Part shown: positions 7,955 through 17,608 of the stretch, in pieces
Layout: every line of letters begins with the position of its first letter
Position numbering within the stretch: position 1 is the first letter of the stretch
Assembly: GCF_039545135.1 (NCBI RefSeq)
Contig: NZ_BAABRU010000013.1
Location: 62,001-126,000 of the forward strand
DNA from: Herpetosiphon gulosus
GTDB lineage: Bacteria > Chloroflexota > Chloroflexia > Chloroflexales > Herpetosiphonaceae
Reading direction: 5' to 3'
Length of the DNA stretch: 64,000 nt
Program-made: the position numbers and the translations under genes
The notes under the pieces: model-generated
Told to the model about the DNA's origin: nothing
Database searches by the model: none
The model's input: only the letters and a program-made list of their open reading frames with translations

Positions 7955-8578
7955 ATGCGGTTGATCGTGGTTCGTCATGGCGAAACAGCCTGGAATGCTG
8001 AACGCCGTTATCAAGGCCATTTGCCAATTCCGTTGAATCAGCGCGGGCGCGAACAAGCGTTATGCGCTGGCCAACGTCTAGCAAAACTAGCAATCGATCA
8101 TCTTTATGCCAGCGATATTGCCCGTGCTTGGGAAACTGCCACCATTATTGGCGAGCAAATTGGCCGCACGCCTGAGCCATTAATCGATCTCCGAGAGATC
8201 AACGATGGCGATTGGGCCGGCCATACTCCCGAAGAATTGCACGATTTGTTTCCCGACCATATGCAATTGATCAAGCTCAACCCCGATAGCACCCAACGCC
8301 TGAATGGCGAATCGTATGCTGAGTTGCAACAGCGTATGGCCAAGGCCTTCGATCACTTTGCGGCCAATCATCACGGTCAAACCGTGGTAGCGGTTTCACA
8401 TGGTGGCGCGATCCGCGCTTTGGTCTGTCATCTGCTGGCAGCACCGCTCCGCCACTTTGGCCGTTTGTGGCTTGATAACGGCGCATTCGTCGAGATTGTT
8501 GCCCACGGCGATGAATGGCGGGTCTTGCGGGTCAATGATGCCGCCCACCTCGATGGGGTGTTTGCCAAGGGCGAATGA
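7955..8578 (+). CDS. Histidine phosphatase superfamily protein (phosphoglycerate mutase-like)
   Basis: 207 aa. The catalytic RHGE motif is at residues 7-10 (VVRHGETAWN) with the companion motifs RYQGHLPIPLNQRG, an acidic ITGE-equivalent (LREINDGDWAG) and the second histidine in VAVSHGGAIRAL. Size and motifs fit the cofactor-independent phosphatases of the GpmB/CobC group; the exact substrate is not decidable. GAGG lies 7 nt before the ATG. It is monocistronic and divergent from the SH3 gene. Confidence 0.85.
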   Translation: MRLIVVRHGETAWNAERRYQGHLPIPLNQRGREQALCAGQRLAKLAIDHLYASDIARAWETATIIGEQIGRTPEPLIDLREINDGDWAGHTPEELHDLFPDHMQLIKLNPDSTQRLNGESYAELQQRMAKAFDHFAANHHGQTVVAVSHGGAIRALVCHLLAAPLRHFGRLWLDNGAFVEIVAHGDEWRVLRVNDAAHLDGVFAKGE

Positions 8579-8640
8579 GCGCAAATCAAAAGGCAAAAGT
8601 CAGAAGGCAAAAGCGAGCATAGAATATAAATATAACGTTT

Positions 8641-8722
8641 AGGGGTCAGGGATCAGGGGCTAGGGTTTAGGAGCCAACAGTGCTATGATTCAACATCCTG
8701 ATCCCTGATCCCTGATCCCTCT
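8641..8722. repeat. Degenerate AGGGATCAGG intergenic repeat forming a long inverted repeat
   Basis: AGGGGTCAGGGATCAGG near 8642 faces three tandem GATCCCT units near 8700-8721, so the region can fold into a hairpin between the histidine phosphatase and sigA 3' ends. The same motif recurs near 12030 and 24445. Confidence 0.5.
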
Positions 8723-8742
8723 CCTTTCGTGTTTAAAATAAA

Positions 8743-9945
8743 TTATTCAAGATAATCGCGGAGTTTTTTGCCAAAGCGGGGGTGACGCAGTTTGCGCAGC
8801 GCCTTAACCTCGATCTGGCGAATCCGTTCGCGAGTTACCCCAAACTCTTTGCCAACTTCTTCAAGCGTGCGTTGTGTGCCATCTTCTAGCCCAAAACGTA
8901 GCTTCAAGACGCGCTTTTCGCGCTCGGTCAGCTGATCAAGTACCTGAGCCACTTGTTCGCGCAACATCTGATGTGAAGCTGCATCGGAGGGCGCTTCAAG
9001 TTTTTCGTCGGGCAAGAAATCGCCAAGTTGGCTATCTTCTTCTTGGCCAACTGGGGTTTCGAGCGAAACTGGCTCCATCGAGGTTTTGCGAATTGCCCGT
9101 ACTTTCTCGACTGTCAGATCGAGTGCCTGTGCTAGTTCTTCATCGCTTGGTTCACGACCATTCTCTTGGGTCAAACGCCGCGCCGTGCGCATCATGCGGT
9201 TGATCGTTTCGACCATATGCACCGGAATCCGGATGGTACGGGCTTGGTCGGCGATTGCCCGCGTGATTGCTTGGCGAATCCACCAGGTGGCATAGGTTGA
9301 GAACTTAAAGCCTTTGGTGTAATTAAATTTCTCAACTGCACGAATCAAGCCGACATTGCCTTCTTGAATCAAATCAAGCAACGAAAGCCCACGGCCAATG
9401 TATTTTTTGGCCACGCTGACCACCAAACGCAAGTTGGCGGTGGTCAGGTGTTCACGGGCTTGCTCGCCACGGTCGATGCGGCGGCGCAAGGCTAGGCGTT
9501 CAGCATCCGAAAGCGTATGATCATTCTCGATCAACTCTTGTTGGGCTTTATCGCCATCTTCCATGGCGCGGGCTAGCTCAACCTCTTGTTCGCCTTTGAG
9601 CAACGGTACTAAGCCGATTTCGCGCAAATACAAGCGTACCGTGTCGTTGACACTAATGCCTTCATTGGAAAAATCGGCTTCAGGATTCTCGCTGACCGTG
9701 ATTTCATCGTCATCGTCGCCAGTTTCCTCGACCCGAATATTGGCCTTTTGCAAGGTATCGCGAATTTCTTCGAGTTGTTTATCCTCGTCACGCTGCGAAT
9801 CGATAATTTGCTGAATTTCGCCAGGCGTAACATAACCTCGTTTTTTGCCAGTGGCTAAAAGATCGCTGAGTGTGCGTAAAGCGGGAAAATCGTCAGTTTC
9901 ATCACCCGCAAGCTCAGAGTCGAGGATTTCATCGTCAAGAGCCAT
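8743..9945 (-). CDS. sigA: Primary RNA polymerase sigma factor
   Basis: 400 aa sigma-70 of the RpoD/SigA class. Regions visible: 1.1/1.2 ([22 protein letters not shown]), region 2 with [20 protein letters not shown], region 3 ([12 protein letters not shown]), and region 4 with the helix-turn-helix ([20 protein letters not shown]). Length is typical for a non-proteobacterial housekeeping sigma factor. GAGGAGG precedes the ATG. It lies 15 bp downstream of dnaG on the same strand, the classic macromolecular-synthesis pairing, so the two are probably co-transcribed. Confidence 0.96.
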   Translation of the reverse strand: MALDDEILDSELAGDETDDFPALRTLSDLLATGKKRGYVTPGEIQQIIDSQRDEDKQLEEIRDTLQKANIRVEETGDDDDEITVSENPEADFSNEGISVNDTVRLYLREIGLVPLLKGEQEVELARAMEDGDKAQQELIENDHTLSDAERLALRRRIDRGEQAREHLTTANLRLVVSVAKKYIGRGLSLLDLIQEGNVGLIRAVEKFNYTKGFKFSTYATWWIRQAITRAIADQARTIRIPVHMVETINRMMRTARRLTQENGREPSDEELAQALDLTVEKVRAIRKTSMEPVSLETPVGQEEDSQLGDFLPDEKLEAPSDAASHQMLREQVAQVLDQLTEREKRVLKLRFGLEDGTQRTLEEVGKEFGVTRERIRQIEVKALRKLRHPRFGKKLRDYLE

Positions 9946-9960
9946 CTGTTCCTCCTCTAA

Positions 9961-11898
9961 TTATTTGAGCGAATCACGGGTATCAAGAAAATAGCTGCTG
10001 CGACGTGGTTCCGAAGTCGCACGCAAATAATGTTGTATGGCCATGGCTTGCTCCAGCAATCGTTCCTGTTGATCAGGTTCGGCGGCGGCAATTATCTGAC
10101 CAAGGCGTTCGCTCCAGCGCTTGCCTAAACGGTGACGCAATGGGCGCAAACATTCCTCGGCTTCACGAGTCACACGAAAACTACGGGTTGGTGGAGCATG
10201 ATCCCAATTAAGTAGGCGTTCGCCATGGGCTTGCAATTCGGCTGGTACCGTTTCAAGCCATTCAATTGGATTGGGAGTAGCCATCGCCTGGGCTGAGCGC
10301 CACAGATCCCATAATACACGATTTTCGACTCGTTCAAAAAGTTCGCTCACATCGCCACTCCACAACTCGCGCAGAGTTGGCGCTGCGGCTAAATCATCAC
10401 GTAGCTGTTCGCTGACCACTGCTTGGACTTGGGGAAAGCGAATTAATAACGATAAGAGAAAATCTTCGCGCCGCGCCTCCTGCTCTAGAATTGAAAAAAC
10501 TGGCGGTGGCGCAGCGGGGCGGCTTTGACGCTGGTTGGGTTTGCGCTGACGCTCTGGTTGGTCGCCGCCAATTGTGCCTTCAATTAACCGTTGATCAACC
10601 TTAATCTGGTTGGCAAGCCGCTGAATATAATGCGCTTTTTCAACTGGATCGGCAATTTGATTGAGCAAAGGCGTAAGTCGCTCGACCGCCGCCGATTTGC
10701 CCTTGGCAGTGGTCAGATCCAAGCCACGGGTCAAGGTTGCCAGATAAAAATCCATCAACGGCTGGGCATTGGCAATCAGTGTGCGCCATTCCTCAGGGTT
10801 GTTGCGCACAATATCATCAGGGTCGCGGCCATCAGGCAGCAGGGCTATCTTGATCGTGGCATCAAGCTCACGCTCCCAGCGCAACATGCCTGAAGCGGTG
10901 GGCACAGGTCGCACATGGGTATCGAGCGTTTCGCGCAAGGTTTCCAAGCCGCGCAAGGCCGCCGATTGACCAGCAGCATCGCCATCCATCGCCAAGGTAA
11001 TGCGCTTGGTCATTTTGTTGAGTTGGCTGGCATGGACATCAGTCAAGGCTGTGCCCATTGGGGCTAGCACATTACGAAAGCCTGCTTGATGGGCCATAAT
11101 CACATCAACATAGCCCTCAACTACGACCACGCTATCGCTACTGCGAATCGTCTCGCGAGCTTGAAATAGGCCATATAGCAGGCTACTTTTATCAAAGAGC
11201 AAGGTTTGGGGCGAATTGATATATTTGGGGTGACCATCGCCCAAGATCCGCCCCCCAAAGCCCACAATCTGGCCCTTGGCATTATGAATTGGAAACATCA
11301 AACGCCCACGAAAGCGATCATAATAGCCGCCCTGTTCGCGTTCCAAGGCTAAGCCAACCTCGGCCACTTCGCTCGGATTGGCCCCGTGGCGATCGTGCAG
11401 GTAACCCAACAAACTTGACCAATCTTCGCTAGCATAGCCCAACTGAAATTGCTCGACAGTTTGCGGGGTCAGCCCGCGTTGCTCGATATAGCTACGCACA
11501 TGAGCTGCTTTGGGCGATTGCAATAACTGGTGGCTCCAAAAACGGGCGGCGGCGGCATTCAACTCCAGCATGCGCGAACGCAGCACATCTTCTTGATCAT
11601 CTTGGGCGGTGCGTTGGCGTAATTGGACTCCTGCGCGGGCCGCCAGTTGATTCAGCGCCTCAGGGAAATCGATGCCCTCGCGTTGCATCAGAAAATCAAA
11701 AATTGTGCCGCTGGCTTTGCAACCAAAACAGTGGTAGCTGTTGCTATCGGCAAACACCGTAAAAGCCGGCGTGCGGGTATTCGAATGGAATGGGCAAAAG
11801 CCCACCCAATTGCGCCCCGCCTTACGCAGCGGCACATAATCGCTGATGAACGACACAATGTCAATGCGTTCTTTGATATCGTCAATAACTGAGTTCAT
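9961..11898 (-). CDS. dnaG: DNA primase
   Basis: 645 aa. An N-terminal CHC2-type zinc-binding domain (CPFHSNTRTPAFTV...YHCFGC) is followed by the catalytic core with TOPRIM acidic residues (VVVEGYVDVIMAHQ; LAMDGDAAG) and a C-terminal helicase-interacting region that is poorly conserved. It makes RNA primers for lagging-strand synthesis with the replicative helicase. No clear Shine-Dalgarno precedes the ATG. It is upstream of sigA. Confidence 0.95.
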   Translation of the reverse strand: MNSVIDDIKERIDIVSFISDYVPLRKAGRNWVGFCPFHSNTRTPAFTVFADSNSYHCFGCKASGTIFDFLMQREGIDFPEALNQLAARAGVQLRQRTAQDDQEDVLRSRMLELNAAAARFWSHQLLQSPKAAHVRSYIEQRGLTPQTVEQFQLGYASEDWSSLLGYLHDRHGANPSEVAEVGLALEREQGGYYDRFRGRLMFPIHNAKGQIVGFGGRILGDGHPKYINSPQTLLFDKSSLLYGLFQARETIRSSDSVVVVEGYVDVIMAHQAGFRNVLAPMGTALTDVHASQLNKMTKRITLAMDGDAAGQSAALRGLETLRETLDTHVRPVPTASGMLRWERELDATIKIALLPDGRDPDDIVRNNPEEWRTLIANAQPLMDFYLATLTRGLDLTTAKGKSAAVERLTPLLNQIADPVEKAHYIQRLANQIKVDQRLIEGTIGGDQPERQRKPNQRQSRPAAPPPVFSILEQEARREDFLLSLLIRFPQVQAVVSEQLRDDLAAAPTLRELWSGDVSELFERVENRVLWDLWRSAQAMATPNPIEWLETVPAELQAHGERLLNWDHAPPTRSFRVTREAEECLRPLRHRLGKRWSERLGQIIAAAEPDQQERLLEQAMAIQHYLRATSEPRRSSYFLDTRDSLK

Positions 11899-11903
11899 AA
11901 TTT

Positions 11904-12056
11904 AGAGCATAGAACATAGAGCATAGAACATAGGTATGTTTGGCACTACGGCTATCAATGGCTCCTTTTTTAACCGCGAAGAGCACGAAGAGCACAAAAC
12001 CGGCATTCAAAGCTAGCCTCTGATCGCTGACCCCTAGCCCCTGATCGCTGATCCTT
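11904..12056. repeat. Cluster of low-complexity intergenic repeats
   Basis: Three motif families abut in this gap: two tandem copies of AGAGCATAGAACAT (11904-11933), an AACCGCGAAGAGCACGAAGA block (from about 11973), and degenerate CTGATCGCTGACCCCTAGCC units (from about 12020). Each recurs elsewhere: 56.18 kb, 49.54 kb, and 8.65/24.45 kb respectively. No gene or RNA is visible. Confidence 0.5.
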
Positions 12057-12063
12057 TATTATG

Positions 12064-13395
12064 CTAAATATCCCGCGCCATCAAATCGGCATAGGTTTCG
12101 CGGCGTTGAATGAGCGTCGCCTGCCCGCGATCTAACAGAACCAAGGCTGGGCGTGGCACGCCATTATACGCGCTGGCCATACTGAGTGTATAGGCTCCCG
12201 CGACAGGCACTGCCACAAGCTCGCCAACCTCGGCAGCAGGCAAAGCCACTTCCCGAATTAAGACATCGCCCGACTCACAAAACCTTCCGGCCAATTGCAC
12301 GGGCGCAATCGGCGGAGCACAAGGACGAGCAACTAACGCAGCGGTATACTGAGCATTGTACAACGAAGGCCGCAAATTATCGCCCATTCCACCATCAATA
12401 TGCAAATAATCGCTACCATCAACCACAGTTTTGTGCCCAGTCACGCTATAGAGTGCCACTCCTGCCCGTGCCACCAACGATCGGCCAGGCTCGATAATCA
12501 AGCGCGGCAGCGGAATTTGATAGCGTTGGCAGCCCAAACGCACAGCATTGGCAATGGTATTGGCGTAGGTTTCGATATCGCCAGCTTGCTCGTTGGGCAT
12601 ATAGGCCACCGCCAAACCACCACCTGGGCTGAATTCAGTTAAGAGCCAACTTCGCTCACGCCGTTGCTGATCGGCAAATGCCAACAGCCGACCGATCATC
12701 TCGCGCAAGGCGGCCCAATCGCGCATTTGCGAGCCAATATGGGCGTGTAAGCCAACCAAATTCAGACCTGGTGCTTGTAAAGCTAAGCGCACCGCCTCGG
12801 CAGCAGTGCCATCCTCTAGTGGCATGCCAAACTTAGCGCTGGCGGCTCCGGTGCGAATATGGGCATGTGCGCCCGCCGCCACATCTGGCGCGATGCGCAA
12901 GAGAATCGTTTGCGGTGTTCCCCGTTTGGCGCAATAGTCGGCCAAAAATTTAAGCTGATCAAGATTATCAACCACAATTCGGCCAATCCCAGCCTCGACC
13001 GCTTGAGCTAATTCGGCTGGTGGTGTACCATTGCCGTGCAAATGCACATGGTCGAGCGGCATTCCAGCACGTTGGGCAATTGCCAATTCGCCACCTGACA
13101 CCACATCCAGCCCCAAGCCTAAAGAATGCACTAATCGCGCCACGCCCACATTTAACAAGGCTTTGCTGGCATAGTGAATGCTGACATTGCTGCCATAGGC
13201 ATGGCGTAACGCTGCACTGTAGCGCATTGCAATCGTGCGAATCGTCTCAGCATCCAGCAGATAGAGCGGGGTTGCATATTCAGCCGCCAGCGCCACCAGA
13301 TCGCAACCAGCAATCTGCAAGCGATCATGAACAACACTGGCACTGATTGGCCAAACATGGGCGTTAGGCATGCGACGAACTTCGGCGTGTTCCAT
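12064..13395 (-). CDS. lysA: Diaminopimelate decarboxylase
   Basis: 443 aa fold-type III PLP enzyme that decarboxylates meso-diaminopimelate to L-lysine. The PLP-binding lysine is in VSIHYASKALLN. Other motifs are HVHLHGNGT, the glycine-rich phosphate-binding segment EFSPGGGLAVAY, EPGRSLVA, and the interface catalytic motif CESGDVL. Length is standard. No other lysine genes are adjacent. The start is supported by GAGGATGAG upstream. Confidence 0.92.
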   Translation of the reverse strand: MEHAEVRRMPNAHVWPISASVVHDRLQIAGCDLVALAAEYATPLYLLDAETIRTIAMRYSAALRHAYGSNVSIHYASKALLNVGVARLVHSLGLGLDVVSGGELAIAQRAGMPLDHVHLHGNGTPPAELAQAVEAGIGRIVVDNLDQLKFLADYCAKRGTPQTILLRIAPDVAAGAHAHIRTGAASAKFGMPLEDGTAAEAVRLALQAPGLNLVGLHAHIGSQMRDWAALREMIGRLLAFADQQRRERSWLLTEFSPGGGLAVAYMPNEQAGDIETYANTIANAVRLGCQRYQIPLPRLIIEPGRSLVARAGVALYSVTGHKTVVDGSDYLHIDGGMGDNLRPSLYNAQYTAALVARPCAPPIAPVQLAGRFCESGDVLIREVALPAAEVGELVAVPVAGAYTLSMASAYNGVPRPALVLLDRGQATLIQRRETYADLMARDI

Positions 13396-13490
13396 TGGCT
13401 CATCCTCGTGGCTTGGCTAGATGAAATTAGGCGTATCAGGTTTAACAAGCTTTTATGACAGATATCTCAGATCTGTACAATATGGTTTGC

Positions 13491-13504
13491 ACAATGACCA
13501 TTGT
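13491..13504. promoter_or_regulatory. Possible operator dyad upstream of the beta-propeller gene
   Basis: ACAATG and CATTGT form a perfect 6-bp dyad with a 2-bp centre in the divergent region between lysA and the secreted protein gene, just after a possible -10 (TACAAT, 13476-13481). Function as a binding site is inferred only from position and symmetry. Confidence 0.25.
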
Positions 13505-13572
13505 ATAGTAAGACCCAGATGCCGTAGATGACGGATCGAGAAACTGGTTCTTTTGCTTAGGAGGAAGTCGCA

Positions 13573-15435
13573 ATGTCTCGATTGAAGGTTCGCTTAACTG
13601 GTCTACTTAGCGCTTTAGTTATGGTTGGTACGTTATTCAATGGCCATGCCAATGCTGCTCCATGGGCCAATCGTTCAGCCTTTGTCTCACCCAAGTTCGA
13701 AGAAGTCTGGCGACGGTCGGATGATCCACGGGTTCGTGATGGGCGCTCGTTGTATTGGGGTTTTGGGCCGTGGTTTGATTATAACGAATATTACCGTGAA
13801 TCGCCAAATGGCCTGCGCCGCGTGCAATACTTCGATAAAGCTCGCATGGAAATCAACGGGATCAATGGGAACACCGATGTAACCAATGGTTTGTTGGTGG
13901 TTGAATTGGTCTCAGGTCAATTGAAAACTGGCGATAATGCCTATGATAACGCCTATCGCACTGCCGCCGACCGCGTGCCAGTTGCTGGCGATGGCTATCA
14001 AACCAACAGTAATTCGCCAACCTATGCCTCGTTCGCAGCGGTTTCAACCTACAACAACAATGGCTACCGTGATCCAGATCGCCGCGATCAATCAATTGCC
14101 GATGCGATCGACAAATCGGGCAATAAATCAACCCGCAACGATTTACGCGATGCCTACAAAGATCAAACCAAAATTGTCGTTTACAACGCGACGACTGGCC
14201 ACAATATTCCGCAAGTCTTTTGGGATTTCTTGAATCGCACTGGCCCAGTTATTGTCAATGGTCAGCGCACCAATGGCTCAATCGTCGATTGGACCAGCGC
14301 CATGGGCTTGCCAATTAGTGATCCCTACTGGGTAAAAGCCACAGTTGGCGGCGTGCAAAAAGATTTGTTGGTGCAGTTGTTCGAACGGCGGATTTTGACC
14401 TACACCCCAACCAATGATGCTGCCTATCAAGTTGAAATGGGCAACGTCGGCCAACACTACTTCCAATGGCGCTATGGCCATTTAGGAACACCATGGAACA
14501 GCTCAGAGCCGAGCTTGCCAATTGCTTTTGGTTCGAAGCGTGATGGTGGAGCTGAATGGGATACCTACGCCATGAACGGTGATGGTAGCAGCCAATTGTT
14601 GTATGGTAGCAACGATAGCAAAGAAACTGTGCCTTATTCATGGGTGCGTTCATGGGACCCAAGCAAAGTTAAATTGTTCGTCGATTCGCGCCGTGGCAAT
14701 GGCAGCAATCGCCAAATCTGGACGGTCGGCGCTGATGGTGCCATGACCCGCGTGACTTACACCGACGGTACGCCCACCCCTCCAGGTGTGCCTTACCAAG
14801 GCTATGTTGGTACTCCATCGAACGATTTCAATGCTTCAGTTTCGCCTGATGGCAGCAAATTGGCCTTCGTCTCAGATCGTTCAGGTAAGCCGCAAATTTT
14901 TGTGAGCTATACCAATGGGGCCAGCCAAACCCAAGTGACGCTTGATGATTGTGATCATCAAACCCCTAGCTGGAGTGCTGATGGCCGTTATCTCTACTGG
15001 GCTTCGAACTGTGGTACGAACGCCAAATACAATGTTTATCGCGCCGAACTGAACTGGTTGGCTGATCAACCAAGCAACGATTATCCCTATCTTTCATTGG
15101 AATTGCGCAACAAGGTCAATTTGACCAACAGCACAACCAGTGATAATGGCTTCCCACGGGTTTCGCCTGATGGCACCAAAATCGTCTTTACTTCAAACCG
15201 TGATGGCAATAGCGAAGTCTATTTGATGAATGCTGATGGCACCAACCAAACCCGTTTGACCAACAGCAGCGCCGAAGATGGTGCGCCTTCATGGAAACTC
15301 GATGGCACTAAAATCGCCTTCGATAGCAACCGCGATGGCAACTGGAACATCTATGTGATGAACACCGATGGCACTGGTCAAGCGCAATTGACCAACAACA
15401 GCTCCGATGATCGCTGGAATGTTTGGGGCCAATAA
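13573..15435 (+). CDS. Secreted protein with C-terminal TolB-like (PD40) beta-propeller repeats
   Basis: 620 aa with a signal peptide (about 1-28; LLSALVMVGTLFNGHANAAP). Residues about 30-310 form an unassigned domain starting near FEEVWRRSDDP. Residues about 320-620 carry WD40-like PD40 repeats, for example SPDGSKLAFVSDRSGKPQIF, SPDGTKIVFTSNRDGNSEVY and LDGTKIAFDSNRDGNWNIY with NADGTNQTRLTN. Such propellers bind proteins or glycans. AGGAGG precedes the ATG. It is probably exported and surface-associated; no enzymatic residues are recognised. Confidence 0.8.
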   Translation: MSRLKVRLTGLLSALVMVGTLFNGHANAAPWANRSAFVSPKFEEVWRRSDDPRVRDGRSLYWGFGPWFDYNEYYRESPNGLRRVQYFDKARMEINGINGNTDVTNGLLVVELVSGQLKTGDNAYDNAYRTAADRVPVAGDGYQTNSNSPTYASFAAVSTYNNNGYRDPDRRDQSIADAIDKSGNKSTRNDLRDAYKDQTKIVVYNATTGHNIPQVFWDFLNRTGPVIVNGQRTNGSIVDWTSAMGLPISDPYWVKATVGGVQKDLLVQLFERRILTYTPTNDAAYQVEMGNVGQHYFQWRYGHLGTPWNSSEPSLPIAFGSKRDGGAEWDTYAMNGDGSSQLLYGSNDSKETVPYSWVRSWDPSKVKLFVDSRRGNGSNRQIWTVGADGAMTRVTYTDGTPTPPGVPYQGYVGTPSNDFNASVSPDGSKLAFVSDRSGKPQIFVSYTNGASQTQVTLDDCDHQTPSWSADGRYLYWASNCGTNAKYNVYRAELNWLADQPSNDYPYLSLELRNKVNLTNSTTSDNGFPRVSPDGTKIVFTSNRDGNSEVYLMNADGTNQTRLTNSSAEDGAPSWKLDGTKIAFDSNRDGNWNIYVMNTDGTGQAQLTNNSSDDRWNVWGQ

Positions 15436-15458
15436 GCTCAACATTTCTGCACCCTAAA

Positions 15459-15968
15459 CCCCTCTCCCACCCAGCAGATTTAAGGGCGGACAGGGACGCA
15501 GAATGAGTATCCACAGAACGACCTCGGCTTGGTGTACTGGATGGCGCTGAACCAAACCCACACCAAAACCGAGGTCGTATGCCGAGTATACCAGCCCTTG
15601 CCCACTGAACACGCTTCTTTCCACCGCCGTCCCTACCCTCTCACCCTGGACGGCTCGTCGGCTCCCCGATTAGCTCTCCTCATCCTGTTCATGCAATCCA
15701 TCACTACCTGCGTCGTGGCCTCAGGAGTTGGGTCGTGCATGTTCAAGGCCACACCCACCTGCGGGGCATAACGATGATCTGTACGCTGGTCACGTGGGGA
15801 CACTGGGCGAACCGCCATTGACGATTGGCTGGTGGTCGTCGGAACCACGATCCACGGGACGTGGGTGATGACGGTAACGCGGGGTAGATACTTGGGCACA
15901 GCTATACCCGAACACAGGTTGCTCCCCTTTTCCCAACCTGTCCGGCCTTAAACTCGCTCGGCGGGAGA
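15459..15968. repeat. MITE-like non-coding element of about 510 bp with imperfect terminal inverted repeats
   Basis: The left end (15459-15494, CCCCTCTCCCACCCAGCAG then ATTTAAGGGCGGACAGG) and the right end read in reverse (15968-15937, TCTCCCGCCGAGCGAGTTTA then AGGCCGGACAGG) are related inverted copies. Inside, 15518-15535 and 15560-15578 form a strong hairpin (ACGACCTCGG against CCGAGGTCGT). Segment 15812-15968 is closely similar, in reverse, to 51859-52020. No convincing gene is present. This fills the gap between the beta-propeller gene and the STAS gene. Confidence 0.5.
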
Positions 15969-15985
15969 TGGATGAGGGCTTTGAT

Positions 15986-17221
15986 TTAACTATGGCGTTC
16001 GGCATAGGCGATGCCTGCTTGCAGCGTTGCCTCAACCACCAAACTATTGAAATTCATACCTGTGGTGACTAAGGCTTGGGCAACTTCTGGCCGAATGCCA
16101 ACTAGCATTGGTTCGCTGCCTAAAAGCCGCACACTATCAATTAGTTCTGAGAAGGCTTGGCTCACCATATTGTCGATGACCGGAACACCCGTAACATCGA
16201 TAATAATCCAGCGTGGGCGGTCGGTCGAGATGCGGCCAAGCACATTGGTTTGCAACGTTTTGAGGCGTTGTGGTCCAAGCTCGCCGATGAGCGGCACAAC
16301 CAACATCCGCTTGCCAACAGGCAAAATCGGCACACTCATCGAGCGAATAATTGCCCGTTGATTTTGGATGGTGTCGAGTTGAGCGGCGGCATCGCTGCGG
16401 GCAATTTCAGCCTCATGGCGAGCTTGATCGACGCGCTCAACCTGATCGCGCAAGGCTTGTTGCTCGTTGTTGATGCTATCGAGCAGATGATTGAATGCCA
16501 CAAACACATCGCCAATTTCATCGAGGCGCTTAACTTCGGCACGTTGGGCATAATCGCCAGCAGCAACAGTTTGGGCAGTTTTTTGTAAGGCGCGAATTGG
16601 CTTAAAGACCATATGATGGAATAAGATCGTCATTCCAATCAGCGCAATTACCCCGATAAATCCTAGCACATTCATATAGCGCAATGGATTATTGGAGATA
16701 TTGGCGCGGCGCTGAACGCCTTCTTCAGTGACTAAATCGCGGTAGGTTTTGAAGCGCGTATCGAACGATAAATTCAAATCGCGCACTTGATCAAAGCGGC
16801 GTTCGATTACGCGGGGATCGTCAGTAGCAGAGCGATCAATAAACGTTTGGGTATCTTCAATGATTGATTGAACTGAGCGGCGTAGAGCAACATAGGCTGC
16901 TTGAACTGGCTCATTGGTATCATCAGTTAAGCCATCCATTACGCCAATTAAACGCTCGGTTTCGCGCACCCAGCCAGTTCGCGAAAGCAAATATTGATCA
17001 TCTTTCGTTTGCAAAAATGCGAGGGTATTTTGGGTGATGCCTTGGGCGCTGGTTTGCAGCCGCAACAATGAATCGAGTTGCGGAATCGTTTGATCGATCA
17101 GCGCCTCGACATCAGTACGATACTTGCCCAGTGACCAGCGAGCAATGATATTGGCACTGCCTACCACCATCACCAGAATGATCAGGCCTAAGCCAAAACG
17201 TTGACGAATCGATGAACGCAT
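15986..17221 (-). CDS. Membrane HAMP-STAS sensor protein (RsbR-like output)
   Basis: 411 aa. An N-terminal transmembrane helix (FGLGLIILVMVVGSANIIA), an extracytoplasmic helical sensor domain (about 35-190), a second helix (VLGFIGVIALIGMTILFHHM), a HAMP domain (FKPIRALQKTAQTVAAGDY) and a coiled coil are followed by a STAS domain (about 290-405) with VPILPVGKRMLVVPLIGEL and the loop DVTGVPVIDNM. There is no methyl-accepting or kinase domain. It likely couples an external signal to a stressosome-like or anti-sigma partner. The second STAS protein at 24.8 kb has the same output domain. Confidence 0.8.
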   Translation of the reverse strand: MRSSIRQRFGLGLIILVMVVGSANIIARWSLGKYRTDVEALIDQTIPQLDSLLRLQTSAQGITQNTLAFLQTKDDQYLLSRTGWVRETERLIGVMDGLTDDTNEPVQAAYVALRRSVQSIIEDTQTFIDRSATDDPRVIERRFDQVRDLNLSFDTRFKTYRDLVTEEGVQRRANISNNPLRYMNVLGFIGVIALIGMTILFHHMVFKPIRALQKTAQTVAAGDYAQRAEVKRLDEIGDVFVAFNHLLDSINNEQQALRDQVERVDQARHEAEIARSDAAAQLDTIQNQRAIIRSMSVPILPVGKRMLVVPLIGELGPQRLKTLQTNVLGRISTDRPRWIIIDVTGVPVIDNMVSQAFSELIDSVRLLGSEPMLVGIRPEVAQALVTTGMNFNSLVVEATLQAGIAYAERHS

Positions 17222-17302
17222 AATGCCTCAGTGTAAATAGTGTTGATATGATCCATGCGATTATGCTGTTGTTGATTCGTTGTTGAGCGTTGCAAGAATG
17301 GC

Positions 17303-17542
17303 TTACAAGACCATTTGGGCAGCTCGCCCCGCAACCAAAAAGCAAAACAGCGCAACGGCGACTGTCCAACCGACTCCACCCAAAACTGCGCCGACGCGAG
17401 CACCAGCACTAGGCCGTGCTTCCACCAAACGCGGGATAATTTCATTGGTGAGGGTGCGATAGCCAGTGGCTAACAAAATGGCTCCTAGCCCTAAATGCGC
17501 TAAGCCAAACCCCAGAATGACAAGACTGCCAATCAGCTGCAT
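17303..17542 (-). CDS. Small two-helix membrane protein, unknown function
   Basis: 79 aa with two predicted transmembrane helices (LVILGFGLAHLGLGAILLAT and VLGGVGWTVAVALFCFLVAG) separated by a basic/acidic linker. AAAGGAG lies 7 nt before the ATG, so it is probably a real gene. It stands between the HAMP-STAS gene and azlD on the same strand. No family recognised. Confidence 0.6.
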   Translation of the reverse strand: MQLIGSLVILGFGLAHLGLGAILLATGYRTLTNEIIPRLVEARPSAGARVGAVLGGVGWTVAVALFCFLVAGRAAQMVL

Positions 17543-17608
17543 GGTCGTCTCCTTTGCCGATCAAGGATGCTGCCTCTCTATTCTACGGGAGAACTGCATG
17601 ACCTGCAA

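Noticed and set aside
9086-9295. Plus-strand open frame inside sigA
   Set aside because: Opposite-strand shadow of a highly conserved sigma factor region; no independent evidence.
11904-11933. CRISPR-like direct repeats
   Set aside because: Only two 14-bp tandem copies without spacers, and the motif recurs as simple intergenic repeats elsewhere.
13441-13572. Riboswitch or T-box in the lysA leader
   Set aside because: No lysine-riboswitch or T-box pattern is visible on the lysA strand; only a short dyad for the opposite gene was kept.
15633-15899. Minus-strand reading frame of 88 codons in the MITE-like region
   Set aside because: Partly overlaps the repeat shared with 52 kb, where the corresponding frame is not kept as a long ORF; treated as non-coding repeat.
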